Below are positions 44,380 through 51,843 of a DNA stretch of 64,000 bases, in pieces (the stretch's first letter is position 1; the number at the start of each line of letters is the position of its first letter). The DNA is from DASQFQ01 sp963722815 (GTDB lineage: Bacteria > Actinomycetota > Thermoleophilia > Solirubrobacterales > Solirubrobacteraceae), in contig CAVROM010000006.1 in the NCBI GenBank assembly GCA_963722815.1, forward strand, positions 186,001 through 250,000, written 5' to 3'. Made by a program: the position numbers and the translations under genes. The notes beneath the pieces are model-generated. The model had not been told where the DNA came from, searched no databases, and saw nothing but the letters and a program-made list of their open reading frames with translations.

Positions 44380-45146
44380 CACTGCACCTCCCCCAGGGCC
44401 TGCAGTCGGCGGCCCCGGAGCAGGAGCCAGAGGGCGAACCAGAGCTCTCCGACGATGGCGGGGGCCAGCAGGATCGGCGAGATCGAGCCGTCATAGCCCG
44501 GGACGAGGAAGAAGGCGAAGCTGTCCGCTAGATACCCGGCGCCGGCCAGGCAGAGCAGTATGCCGAGCGCCTTCGGGACGACGCCCGAGCGGATCGCGAG
44601 ATAGCCGATGAGCAGGGTGCTGACGGCGAAGAACGTCAGGCCGAGCGTGTAGCCGTACGCGTGGATGTCCAGCGACAGGGCGGCGAGCGCCTCGGTCTGC
44701 CCCGCGCCGAACGCGCCGAGGTAGTCGGCCTCCTCGAGCACCACGAGCGCGGCGAACATGGCCAGCAGATTGAGCCCGATGACCGCCGTCTGGGTGAGCC
44801 GGAAGGCCGCGGCGAGCAGCGACAGCGACCGACTCACGGGGCGGAAAAGCAGGAAGAGGACGACAGCGAGCGCGACATCGCAGAGGAAGACGATCAGGTC
44901 GGCCCCGAACCCCGCCCGGAACAGCCACTCCGACTCGCGGATGTTCGCTGCCGTCGCGGCTGCGTCGCCGTCGACGATCAGGCTCGAGCGGACGGCGACC
45001 TCGGCGAAGATGCCGAAGGCGATGATGATCAGATAGAGGGCGCTGGCGAGTCGCGCGGACGCCAGCGCCTCGCGGGCCCGGCCGGGTGCGGACGGTACTG
45101 GCAGACGGGGGCCGAGCTGCGATGGGGCCATCTGTTGCGTGGTCAT
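44379..45146 (-). CDS. DUF4386 domain-containing membrane protein
   Basis: 255 aa from the ATG at 45146 (MTTQQMAPSQ). Six to seven membrane helices: LASALYLIIIAFGIFAEVAV, ADLIVFLCDVALAVVLFLLF, TFFAVSTLLIGYLAIRSGVV and LLAPAIVGELWFALWLLLRG. It resembles the protein at 41285. It stands directly downstream of a two-component system, suggesting regulated expression. Function of DUF4386 is unknown. Confidence 0.85.
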   Translation of the reverse strand: MTTQQMAPSQLGPRLPVPSAPGRAREALASARLASALYLIIIAFGIFAEVAVRSSLIVDGDAAATAANIRESEWLFRAGFGADLIVFLCDVALAVVLFLLFRPVSRSLSLLAAAFRLTQTAVIGLNLLAMFAALVVLEEADYLGAFGAGQTEALAALSLDIHAYGYTLGLTFFAVSTLLIGYLAIRSGVVPKALGILLCLAGAGYLADSFAFFLVPGYDGSISPILLAPAIVGELWFALWLLLRGRRLQALGEVQ

Positions 45147-45212
45147 GCCTTCAGGCTTCCGCCGCCCGGGGCCGCCCGCCATGGTGGCCAGGCTGTAGAT
45201 TCGCCTGGCCGG

Positions 45213-45872
45213 CTAGGGCTCGGTCAGCCCCTCGCGGATCGCATAGCGCGTCAGGTCGACCCGGTCGTGCATGCCCAGCTTCTCGAAGACGTTAGCCCGG
45301 TGCCGCTCGACCGTCTTCGCGCTGATCACCAGCAGGTCGGCGATCTCCTGCGAGCTGCGACCTTCCGCGATGAGCTTGACGATCTCGGCCTCACGAGGCG
45401 TCAGCGGGCCACGTCCCGGGGTCTCGCCGCGCTCCACCGCTTCGAGGTAGCGCCGCATCAGCGTGCGCAGCGCGGTCGGGTAGATGAACGGCTCGCCACG
45501 GAGGGCCGTGCGGCAGGCCTCGACGATGTCGCGGTCGGCGGCGCGCTTGAGCACGTAGCCCGACGCGCCGACGGTGAGTGCCTCGAGGAAGTACTGCTCC
45601 TTGTCGTACATCGAGAGGATCAGGATCCGAAGGTCCGGGCGTCGGCGCGAGAGCTCACGCGCCGCCTGGAGCCCCGTCATGCGCGGCATCGCGATGTCGA
45701 GGATGGCGAGGTGCACGTCGTCGGAGAGTCCTCTCTCCACCGCCTCCGCGCCGTCGCCGGCCTCGGCGACCACCTTGAGGTCAGGCTCTCGATCGAGCAT
45801 CGTCCTGAGACCTTCACGCACGACCGTGTGGTCATCAGCGATCAGCACATGCGCGGGGAACGGGACCGCCAT
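45213..45872 (-). CDS. NarL/FixJ-family response regulator
   Basis: 219 aa. Receiver domain with HVLIADDHTVVREGL, phospho-Asp in LAILDIAMPRMTGLQAA and switch region ILSMYDKEQYFLEAL. The C-terminal LuxR-type HTH is LTPREAEIVKLIAEGRSS, then QEIADLLVISAKTVERHRAN. It starts two bases after the stop of the histidine kinase and precedes the DUF4386-QOR genes, which are its likely targets. Confidence 0.93.
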   Translation of the reverse strand: MAVPFPAHVLIADDHTVVREGLRTMLDREPDLKVVAEAGDGAEAVERGLSDDVHLAILDIAMPRMTGLQAARELSRRRPDLRILILSMYDKEQYFLEALTVGASGYVLKRAADRDIVEACRTALRGEPFIYPTALRTLMRRYLEAVERGETPGRGPLTPREAEIVKLIAEGRSSQEIADLLVISAKTVERHRANVFEKLGMHDRVDLTRYAIREGLTEP

Positions 45873-45874
45873 CC

Positions 45875-46918
45875 CTACGCGACCCCCGGCCGCACGGGGA
45901 GCTGGAGCGCGACACGAGTCCCGTCGCCCGGTGCGGTCGCGATCGCAAGGGTCGCGCCGATCGCGACGGCGCGCTCGCGCATCCCCCGGATCCCGGCGTC
46001 CTCGGCCTCGCTCTGAGCGATGCCCACCCCGTCGTCGGACACCGAGACCCGGATGCGCCCGCCTTCCCCGGCGACCGTGAGAGCGACCGCGCCGGCGCCG
46101 GCATGGCGGATCGCGTTCGTCAGGGCCTCCTGCACGATCCGGTAGATCGCGAGCTCCTCCTCCGCGCTCATCGCCGGCAGCGCCGCGGGCAGCGAGCTGC
46201 GCACACGAACCCGCGGCGCCTGCTCCTCGAGCGACTCGACGAGCGCCTCGAGCGCACTCAGGAGGCCGAGGTCGTCCAGGATGCCCGGCCGCAGCTGCCA
46301 GGCCAGGACGCCGACCTCGTCGAGCGCCGCCCTGGCGCCCTCCTGGATCGTGCTCACGCGCTCGCGAAGGTCGGGCGGTAGGTCTGCAGCAAGGTTGCCG
46401 AGCTGGAGCAGCTGCGCCGTGAGCCTCTGCCCGATCTCGTCGTGGAGCTCCTGCGTGATCCGCCAGCGCTCGCCCTCGAGCGCCGCGAGTGTCCGCCGGC
46501 TGCTCTCGCGGCGCTCGCTCTCGAGTCGCGCGAGCATCTGATTGAGCCCTGCGACGACCGCCCGGGTCTCCGGGCTGCCGACCACGGGCAGGCGCTGCTG
46601 CGGCTGCAGCAGGTCCACCGTCTCCATCCGGGCCACGGTGCGCTTCAGGCTGCCGAAGCTGATCTTCAGCACCGAAGCGTTCGCGACGACGACGAGCACG
46701 ACTCCCGCGACCAGCACGATCGCCTCGGTCGCGGTGATGGGATACCGCACCGTCGCGGGCGTCAGCATCAACACCAGCGTCGCGCCCGCCACGATCGCGG
46801 CGTTGATCGCCACGACCCGCGCGTACAACGACATGCGACCGTAGCGGCCCGAGACGTGCCGCAGGTCCGCGCTGAGGCGATCACCACGAGCGGCTCCAGC
46901 CTCGAGCCGCTCAGCCAT
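45875..46918 (-). CDS. Sensor histidine kinase (NarX/DegS-like, HisKA_3)
   Basis: 347 aa from the ATG at 46918, which has GGAG five bases upstream; a longer ATG start lies at 46957. Two membrane helices (AINAAIVAGATLVLML, AIVLVAGVVLVVVANAS), a HAMP-like linker, the HisKA_3 H-box RWRITQELHDEIGQRLTAQL and ATPase motifs IVQEALTNAIRHAGA and DDGVGI. A short extracytoplasmic loop suggests sensing within the membrane or cytoplasm. It is paired with the downstream regulator. Confidence 0.91.
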   Translation of the reverse strand: MAERLEAGAARGDRLSADLRHVSGRYGRMSLYARVVAINAAIVAGATLVLMLTPATVRYPITATEAIVLVAGVVLVVVANASVLKISFGSLKRTVARMETVDLLQPQQRLPVVGSPETRAVVAGLNQMLARLESERRESSRRTLAALEGERWRITQELHDEIGQRLTAQLLQLGNLAADLPPDLRERVSTIQEGARAALDEVGVLAWQLRPGILDDLGLLSALEALVESLEEQAPRVRVRSSLPAALPAMSAEEELAIYRIVQEALTNAIRHAGAGAVALTVAGEGGRIRVSVSDDGVGIAQSEAEDAGIRGMRERAVAIGATLAIATAPGDGTRVALQLPVRPGVA

Positions 46919-46988
46919 CCCCGCTCCGTATGCGACCGACGCCGCGCGTGCGTCCATCCATCAAGCGCACCGGCGGGAGCTGCAGTCC

Positions 46989-47000
46989 GCAATGCATTGC
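46989..47000. repeat. 12-bp perfect palindrome upstream of the kinase operon
   Basis: GCAATGCATTGC, flanked by further partial symmetry (TGCAGTCC ... TGCAGG). It lies about 70 bp before the kinase start, a suitable place for an operator of the operon. No regulator can be assigned. Confidence 0.4.
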
Positions 47001-47224
47001 AGGCCCCATCTTGCGCCCGGCGGTACCCGCAAGCGACAGGACCTTCCCCGCGCCTCCGTCGCACGAGGCACGAGGCACGTCGAGGGCATCAAGCTTCAGC
47101 AACGCCGAGCCGCTCGGACGGCCGGTAGACGGTCAGTTATCGCCCGGCCCTGACTTACCGATGCGGTGGGAGCGGCTTCGAGGTTGCGCTTCGACGTGGC
47201 GACTGTGCCACGAGCCGTACGAGC

Positions 47225-47341
47225 GCGGCACCGAAGACGACGAGGATGATCAGGTGCCAGACCTACAGGGTCGTCTGGCGCTCGACGACGGACGCCACGG
47301 ACTCGCCGGCCCGCTCCGCCGATCTGCTGCATCCTGGGCAC
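47225..47341 (-). pseudogene. Decayed N-terminal copy of the 42661-43389 membrane protein
   Basis: Translation gives MQQIGGA near 47329, then ESVASVVERQTTL, a stop codon, and VWHLIILVVFGAALVRLV. This aligns with RRQQIGGA, ESVAFLADHEATL and YLWNLVILIVFGVLLVPVV of the intact gene, with an internal deletion. It is a relic of a duplicated DUF4386-like gene and shows past rearrangement. Confidence 0.6.
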
Positions 47342-47910
47342 TGCTGCCGCTCGCGTAAGGTGGGTCGTTCGGCTGAGGGGCGCGGTCGAGGGCCGGTCTC
47401 AATGGGTTGCGGCGTCAGGTTCAACAACGCCCCGCAGGGGCAACGGGCCACGCGGTACGTCGCTCCCGCTTCTGCCTCGCGGTCGGTGATGACGGCGGCC
47501 GCCGGGCCAGGCGCCCACCGTTTCAGCAGCGACGCCAAGCTCGCCAGAGTGCCCGGGCTTTGGCGCCGAGCCCGATCAGCTCGGGCAGGATCAACCGCCA
47601 CCGCCTCGACCGCGGCGGCAACCGTCAAGTCAACGCCGCCATCCACCGGGTCGCCGTCACGCGCGCCCGCTGCCACCCCGAAACGCGGCTCTACATCGGC
47701 AGACATTCGAGGAATCGACGTGATCCGTCTGCCCAAACGGTCTCGGGGGCCTGAGGGGCAGGATGATGTCGATCGGCAAGCTCCCCGGCGGCCCTGGGCC
47801 CGACCGGTATTCCATCGATCAAGTCGGGGCGGGCGATCCGTTGCTTCACACGACGTCGTGGTCGCCAACGCCACGCAGGCGGCGGCCGCCTGGTAGCAGG
47901 CGGTCCTCGA
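47342..47910 (+). other. Gene-free stretch before the tRNA-Phe fragment
   Basis: Open frames here are Arg/Ala/Ser-rich and have no domain character on either strand. I see no gene, IS end or clear promoter. It is most likely decayed island DNA. Confidence 0.5.
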
Positions 47911-47958
47911 TGGCGAGACCCGGACTCGAACCGGGGACACCACGATTTTCAGTCGTGC
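47911..47958 (-). pseudogene. tRNA-Phe (GAA) 3' half, probable attachment-site remnant
   Basis: On the minus strand: anticodon arm CACGACTGAAAATCGTG with a perfect 5-bp stem and anticodon GAA (47941-47957), then TGTCCCCGGTTCGAGTCCGG (T-arm) and TCTCGCCA (acceptor 3' strand plus discriminator). No D-arm or GGCGAGA acceptor 5' strand precedes it. A copy of only the 3' half is what integration into a tRNA-Phe gene leaves at the far end of an element. Confidence 0.82.
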
Positions 47959-48060
47959 AGCCTTGCGTCTGAGTCTGTCTGATTTACAGGGGTTTTCGTC
48001 GCTCTCGACCTGTGTGTTGGTGTCCGCGTTTTCCCGCATTTTGCGGTTGTTTGCCGCGTG

Positions 48061-48092
48061 AAAAGGCCCACGGCGGGGTCCGTGGGCCTTTT
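48061..48092. terminator. Strong bidirectional rho-independent terminator
   Basis: A perfect 13-bp stem AAAAGGCCCACGG / CCGTGGGCCTTTT with loop CGGGGT. A-run before and T-run after make it work in both directions. It follows the tRNA-Phe fragment on the island side and probably belonged to a lost gene. Confidence 0.88.
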
Positions 48093-48135
48093 CGCCCCGC
48101 CCGAACTATCCACGTTCTACGCAGGTTGCGCAGGG

Positions 48136-48217
48136 GAGGTGTACGAGATCCTCGGCGGGCAAGACGACGATGCTGCGCATGCCCTTCGGCCTGATTCGTC
48201 CCGACGCCGGGACGATT
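48136..48217 (+). pseudogene. ABC transporter ATPase fragment with broken Walker A
   Basis: GAG-GTG-TAC reads EVYEILG, then after a gap in frame GKTTMLRMPFGLIRPDAGTI. This equals the usual EVYGLLGPNGAGKTTMLRML-type start of an exporter ATPase with the Walker A centre deleted. Nothing else of the gene is present. Confidence 0.55.
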
Positions 48218-48294
48218 CCGGCTGTTCGGCCGCACCTGTCGGACCTGCCGCTTGACCCACAAGCAGCACTCGCGACCGAGTGCCCAGTTCACGC

Positions 48295-48310
48295 GAGGCT
48301 GTCGCACAAA
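48295..48310 (+). repeat. Left copy of a 16-bp inverted repeat flanking the IS3 element
   Basis: GAGGCTGTCGCACAAA. Its partner at 49792-49807 is inverted and matches 15 of 16 bases. Without the IS3 insertion they would be about 190 bp apart, like the ends of a small non-autonomous element or deleted IS. Confidence 0.5.
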
Positions 48311-48543
48311 CCATTCCACCCGCCGGTGCATCAATCAGTCGTGGGACGCCACGAAGTAGCGACCATGGAACACCGCGAACTGGCGGGACCGCACGCCTGT
48401 TTCGGCCCCTTGGCCTGCTCCCCGTGGTGGCGTTGTCAGTCCTTGATTGTTCTTCGTGATCGAGATGGAGCCGGCGAAGCCGGCGTCTTCTCCGTCGGGG
48501 GTTGATCAGAGGATCGGCCGCTCATCGGAGTCAGGAGATTCGG

Positions 48544-48843
48544 TTGAGCGACAAGCGCAAGTACCGGAAGTTCACGGTGCAGCAGAAGGCCGAGCTCGTG
48601 CTCGCGTCCTTCCGCGGCGACCGGTCGATCGCGGAGATCTGCCGCGAGCACGACATCTCAGAGAGGCTGTTGCGTCGTTGGCGCGACCAGATGGTCGAGG
48701 CGGGTATGGAGCGCTTCGCGGCGGGCCAGGACCGTTCGCTTGCCGCTGAGCAGCGGCGGCGGATCGCGCAGCTGGAGCGGACGCTCGGGAAGAAGACCTA
48801 TGAGTTGGAGATCTCGGGAAAGCTCTTGCGGGACTGGGAGTAG
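48544..48843 (+). CDS. IS3-family transposase OrfA
   Basis: 99-aa HTH protein from a TTG start (MSDKRKYRKFTVQQKAELVL). The helix-turn-helix is SIAEICREHDISERLLRRWR, followed by a coiled-coil-like C-terminus (AEQRRRIAQLERTLGKKTYE). It binds the IS ends. OrfB starts two bases after the stop rather than in an overlapping frame, so a fusion protein by programmed frameshifting is less obvious than in classic IS3. Confidence 0.88.
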   Translation: MSDKRKYRKFTVQQKAELVLASFRGDRSIAEICREHDISERLLRRWRDQMVEAGMERFAAGQDRSLAAEQRRRIAQLERTLGKKTYELEISGKLLRDWE

Positions 48844-48845
48844 GC

Positions 48846-49709
48846 ATGCGCGTCACCCGGTCCCGCGAGCTCGTCGCCGAGGGCTACTCGCCCTCGGCGG
48901 TGGCGCGCGTGGCGCAGATCAGCCGCCAGGCGATCTATCGCGTCCCGAAACGCCGGCCGCCAGCGGCGCGGCGGCCGGGCCCGCCCGCCGGCGAGGTCGA
49001 CGCCGCGATCATCGAGGTGGCCGAGGCCAACCAGACCGACGGCTACCGGATGGTCTGCGCGCTCGTCACCCGCAAGCTCGGGCGGGCGGTCAACCGCAAG
49101 CGCGTGCTCAGGGTCATGCGCGAGCGGCGGCTGATCCAGCGTCGCCGGCGGCTGGATCGCCGCCGCCGGCCCGGGTTCTTTCAGGTCACGCGCCCGAACG
49201 AGCTCTGGCATCTGGACATGACCTCGGTCTGGGTCGCCGAGCACGGCTGGTGTTATCTGATGGCCGCGATCGATTGCTGCACCAGGGAGATCGTCGGCTG
49301 GCACCTCGAGCTGCGCTGCCGCGCGAAGGAGTCGATCGCGCTGGTTGAGCAAGCGGCCGCCGCGCGAGCGATCCGGCCTCAGACGCTGACGCTGGGCACC
49401 GACAACGGATCCGCGTTCACCGCCAGGGCATTCAAGCTCGTGCTCTCGGGCCTGGGGATAGCGCACCGCCGCGGCGGCTACCGCGACCCCGAGAGCCAGG
49501 CCTTCATCGAGTCCTGGTTCGGCAAGCTCAAAGAGCGCTGCGTCTGGCTGCACGAGTTCGAGACCCTCGACGAGGCCAGGGAGGTGATCGGCACTCACAT
49601 CGACGGCTACCACCACCGCCCGCACAGCGGGCTGAACTACCGCACGCCAGCCGAGGTCGCCCAGACCTGGGACGATGCCCTCGGAGACCTACAAACCCCC
49701 GCGGCCTGA
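48846..49709 (+). CDS. IS3-family transposase OrfB (integrase core, rve)
   Basis: 287-aa DDE transposase. Domain order: HTH_21-type N-terminus (TDGYRMVCALVTRKLGRAVN), then the rve core with Asp in LWHLDMTSVWV, Asp in LGTDNGSAF and Glu in FIESWFGKLKERC. The C-terminus has YHHRPHSGLNYRTPAEVA, typical of the family. The stop lies a few bases before the right inverted repeat. Confidence 0.94.
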   Translation: MRVTRSRELVAEGYSPSAVARVAQISRQAIYRVPKRRPPAARRPGPPAGEVDAAIIEVAEANQTDGYRMVCALVTRKLGRAVNRKRVLRVMRERRLIQRRRRLDRRRRPGFFQVTRPNELWHLDMTSVWVAEHGWCYLMAAIDCCTREIVGWHLELRCRAKESIALVEQAAAARAIRPQTLTLGTDNGSAFTARAFKLVLSGLGIAHRRGGYRDPESQAFIESWFGKLKERCVWLHEFETLDEAREVIGTHIDGYHHRPHSGLNYRTPAEVAQTWDDALGDLQTPAA

Positions 49710-49791
49710 GCTGACAACGCCGCCGGGGAGCAGGCCACCCCTCCTAGTCTCGACGTCTCCCACCGGCCGGCGAGTGCGCCGATCTCCCGGC

Positions 49792-49807
49792 TTTATGCGA
49801 CAGCCTC
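49792..49807 (-). repeat. Right copy of a 16-bp inverted repeat flanking the IS3 element
   Basis: On the minus strand it reads GAGGCTGTCGCATAAA, matching 15 of 16 bases of 48295-48310. See the left copy for interpretation. Confidence 0.5.
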
Positions 49808-50129
49808 ACGCGAGAGCAGCACTCTCGGATGATGCTCCGTTCAAGGGGAAGCGGAAGCACGTTTCGATCGGAGTTCGTCGGTTGTGCCGATCGGTCGGCG
49901 CTCGGTTTAGGTTCGTCTAAGCCTCGATCGTGCGTTAGCGCGGTTGTGGATCGATTTCGGCGTGTGCCGCGGCGTGGTTGTGTGTGTCGCTGATGGCGGC
50001 GATGGCGAGCTGGCGCGCCGTCGGCTCGTGGTGGCCGCTGGCGAGTGCTGCTGCCGGGATCGGTGCGTCGGGCGAGCCGGGCGCGGTGCGCCGGGTTGGG
50101 CTCGTGGTCGTCGTGGCCCGGCGTCGGGG

Positions 50130-51482
50130 TCAGCCGACGGGTGGTGGGAGTGCTCGTAGGCGCGCGAAGGCGGCGGCGAGTTGGCTGGCCCAGGGCCAGG
50201 TGGCTTGCAGGCGCAGCGTGGCTTGGCGGGCGTGGAAGGCGAGTCGGCCGGCGGTGTGCAGCAGCCGGTAGCGCAGCGTCTTGGGCTCGCAGCTCGCCAG
50301 CTCGCCGTGCAGGCACAGGGCCTGGGTCCAGACGCTGAGGTCTTGGGCGATCATCGAGAGCTCGAGCCAGACGGCGTTGAGCGCGAACTCGCGGAACGGG
50401 AGGTTCTCCAGGCCGGTCTGCTTGGCGGCGCGGACGCGGTCCTCGGCGTTGGCGCGGCCGCGGTGCAGGCGCTCGAGCTCGACCGCGTCGCTGGTCAGGT
50501 CGGTCAGCGTGGCCTGGAAGCGGTGCCCGTCGACGTCGGTAAACGACAGCTGCGCGCCCGGGTGCGGGCGCTCGCGGCGCACGATCACGCGCGAGCGCTC
50601 GGGCCAGTCATAGAACTCGAGCAGGCCGGTGATCTCGGCGACCTGCGCCCCGTCGCGCTGCTCGCCGTTCTGGCGCAGCGCCGGCCGCCACGCGTGTTCG
50701 GGCAGCGAGAGGATCGCGCGGCGCACCTGTTTGGTCAGATCGAACCCGACCAGGTAGGCGATCTTGGCGTCGCGCGCGGCCTCGCAGAGCGCGAGCGCCG
50801 AGCCGGCCGAGTCGGTGCGCAGCACGATCTCGGTGTCCAGGTCGGCGACGACCTCGCGCGGGAGCTGCTCGAGCGCCTGCTCGAGCACCGCGATCTGATC
50901 GGCCGCGCCGTGCGCCGGCGCGTTGCCCGGGCGCAGCATCCCGGCCAGCGCCTCGCGGCTCGCGTCCAGGTAGGCCAGCAGCGGGTGAAAGCCGAAACCG
51001 CCCTTGAAGTTGACCGCCGCGCCCTCCTTCTCGGTGTGGGCGCCGATCAGCGTCGCGTCGACGTCGATCACGATCCGCTCCGGCCGCGCGCCCAGCTCCC
51101 ACGCGCGCGCCCGGGCGCGGGCCCGCGCCGCGCGCAACGCCTCCAGCGCCGCCGGCTCGCCGGCGATCCGGTCGATCAGCCGAAACGCCGTCGTGTCCGA
51201 GGCGACGGGTCCGAACAACGGCTGCTGGTCGCGCACCGCGCGCAGGTCCGACAGGCAGTCGCCGCCGTCGGCCAGCATCACCGCCAGATCCCGGACCACA
51301 CGGCCCGGATCGTGCCTGCGCCGCCGCTCGCGCAACCCCGCCAGGGCACGCGAGAGCTCACGCGTCAGCCCAGTCCGGTCAGCGACCTCGGCCACCAACG
51401 CCGCGCCCGCGTGCGACACCAACCCCGCTCCATCCGACGTCACATCTACGGTCAACGAGCGTCCTTCACGCAGCACCCGCAA
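50130..51482 (-). CDS. IS1380-family transposase
   Basis: 450-aa DDE transposase. N-terminal DNA-binding part (VAEVADRTGLTRELSRALAG), core with Asp in IVIDVDATLIGAHTEKEG and Asp in IVLRTDSAGSALALCEAA. The C-terminal portion has RGRANAEDRVRAAKQTGLEN, with the catalytic Glu region, and PFREFALNAVWLELSMIAQD. Length and layout fit IS1380. The GTG/ATG start is 69 bp inside a 13-bp hairpin that could block read-in transcription. Confidence 0.92.
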   Translation of the reverse strand: MRVLREGRSLTVDVTSDGAGLVSHAGAALVAEVADRTGLTRELSRALAGLRERRRRHDPGRVVRDLAVMLADGGDCLSDLRAVRDQQPLFGPVASDTTAFRLIDRIAGEPAALEALRAARARARARAWELGARPERIVIDVDATLIGAHTEKEGAAVNFKGGFGFHPLLAYLDASREALAGMLRPGNAPAHGAADQIAVLEQALEQLPREVVADLDTEIVLRTDSAGSALALCEAARDAKIAYLVGFDLTKQVRRAILSLPEHAWRPALRQNGEQRDGAQVAEITGLLEFYDWPERSRVIVRRERPHPGAQLSFTDVDGHRFQATLTDLTSDAVELERLHRGRANAEDRVRAAKQTGLENLPFREFALNAVWLELSMIAQDLSVWTQALCLHGELASCEPKTLRYRLLHTAGRLAFHARQATLRLQATWPWASQLAAAFARLRALPPPVG

Positions 51483-51550
51483 GGTGACCCTCCAAGCCCG
51501 GGATCAAGGACCTTCAGCAAGCCCAAGAATCCCGGCCCCACCGGACGTTT

Positions 51551-51579
51551 CAGACGCCCCGACACCGTCGGGGCGTCTG
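51551..51579. terminator. Hairpin at the promoter end of the IS1380 element
   Basis: A perfect 13-bp stem CAGACGCCCCGAC / GTCGGGGCGTCTG with loop ACC. Hairpins here often protect transposase genes from external transcription. There is no T-run. Confidence 0.6.
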
Positions 51580-51843
51580 CGTTAACGCACGATCGAGGCT
51601 AAGACCCACGTTGGTCCACGGTTCCGCCGCTCGTGATCCGGGGCGGCGTGATCCGGCGAGTGTGGCTAGGGCGGGGGATCGCCTTCCCGTTCGAAGCGCC
51701 GAAGATCCGGCTCGAGCTCTTCTCGTGTGACGTCGTCAACCTCGAGGCTGGACTCTTCGAGCGCGGGATGGGCCGCCGGTGCTCGCCAACTCGCGAGAAC
51801 GTCGCGGTCGGTGTCGAAAAGCTCGTATCGCCTGATTGACGGA

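Larger units (their letters stand above)
48411..49737 (+). mobile_element. IS3-family insertion sequence, complete
   Basis: About 1327 bp. The left end starts TGGCCTGCTCCCCG at 48411. The right end (49711-49737), inverted, also starts TGGCCTGCTCCCCG, and both repeats continue to GGCGTTGTCAG (27-29 bp, one small indel). CCCCT occurs just outside both ends (48406-48410 and 49738-49742), a target-site duplication. It contains orfA and orfB with an intact DDE triad, so it may be active. Confidence 0.88.
49922..51598 (-). mobile_element. IS1380-family insertion sequence, complete
   Basis: 1677 bp. Both ends read CCTCGATCGTGCGTTA inward (49922-49937 and the complement of 51583-51598), and the repeat continues imperfectly for several more bases. 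CTAAG lies directly outside each end (49917-49921 and 51599-51603), a five-base target duplication. The single transposase is full length, so the element is potentially active and recently inserted. Confidence 0.9.

Noticed and set aside
47246..47896. 216-codon plus-strand frame in the gap before the tRNA-Phe half
   Set aside because: No motif, unusual Arg/Ser/Ala composition, and it overlaps a recognisable decayed gene on the other strand.
47911..47985. Complete tRNA-Phe gene
   Set aside because: Only the anticodon arm, T-arm and 3' acceptor strand are present. No matching 5' acceptor or D-arm is found upstream.
50130..51482. Plus-strand 473-codon frame opposite the IS1380 transposase
   Set aside because: Antisense shadow of the transposase gene, with no domain.
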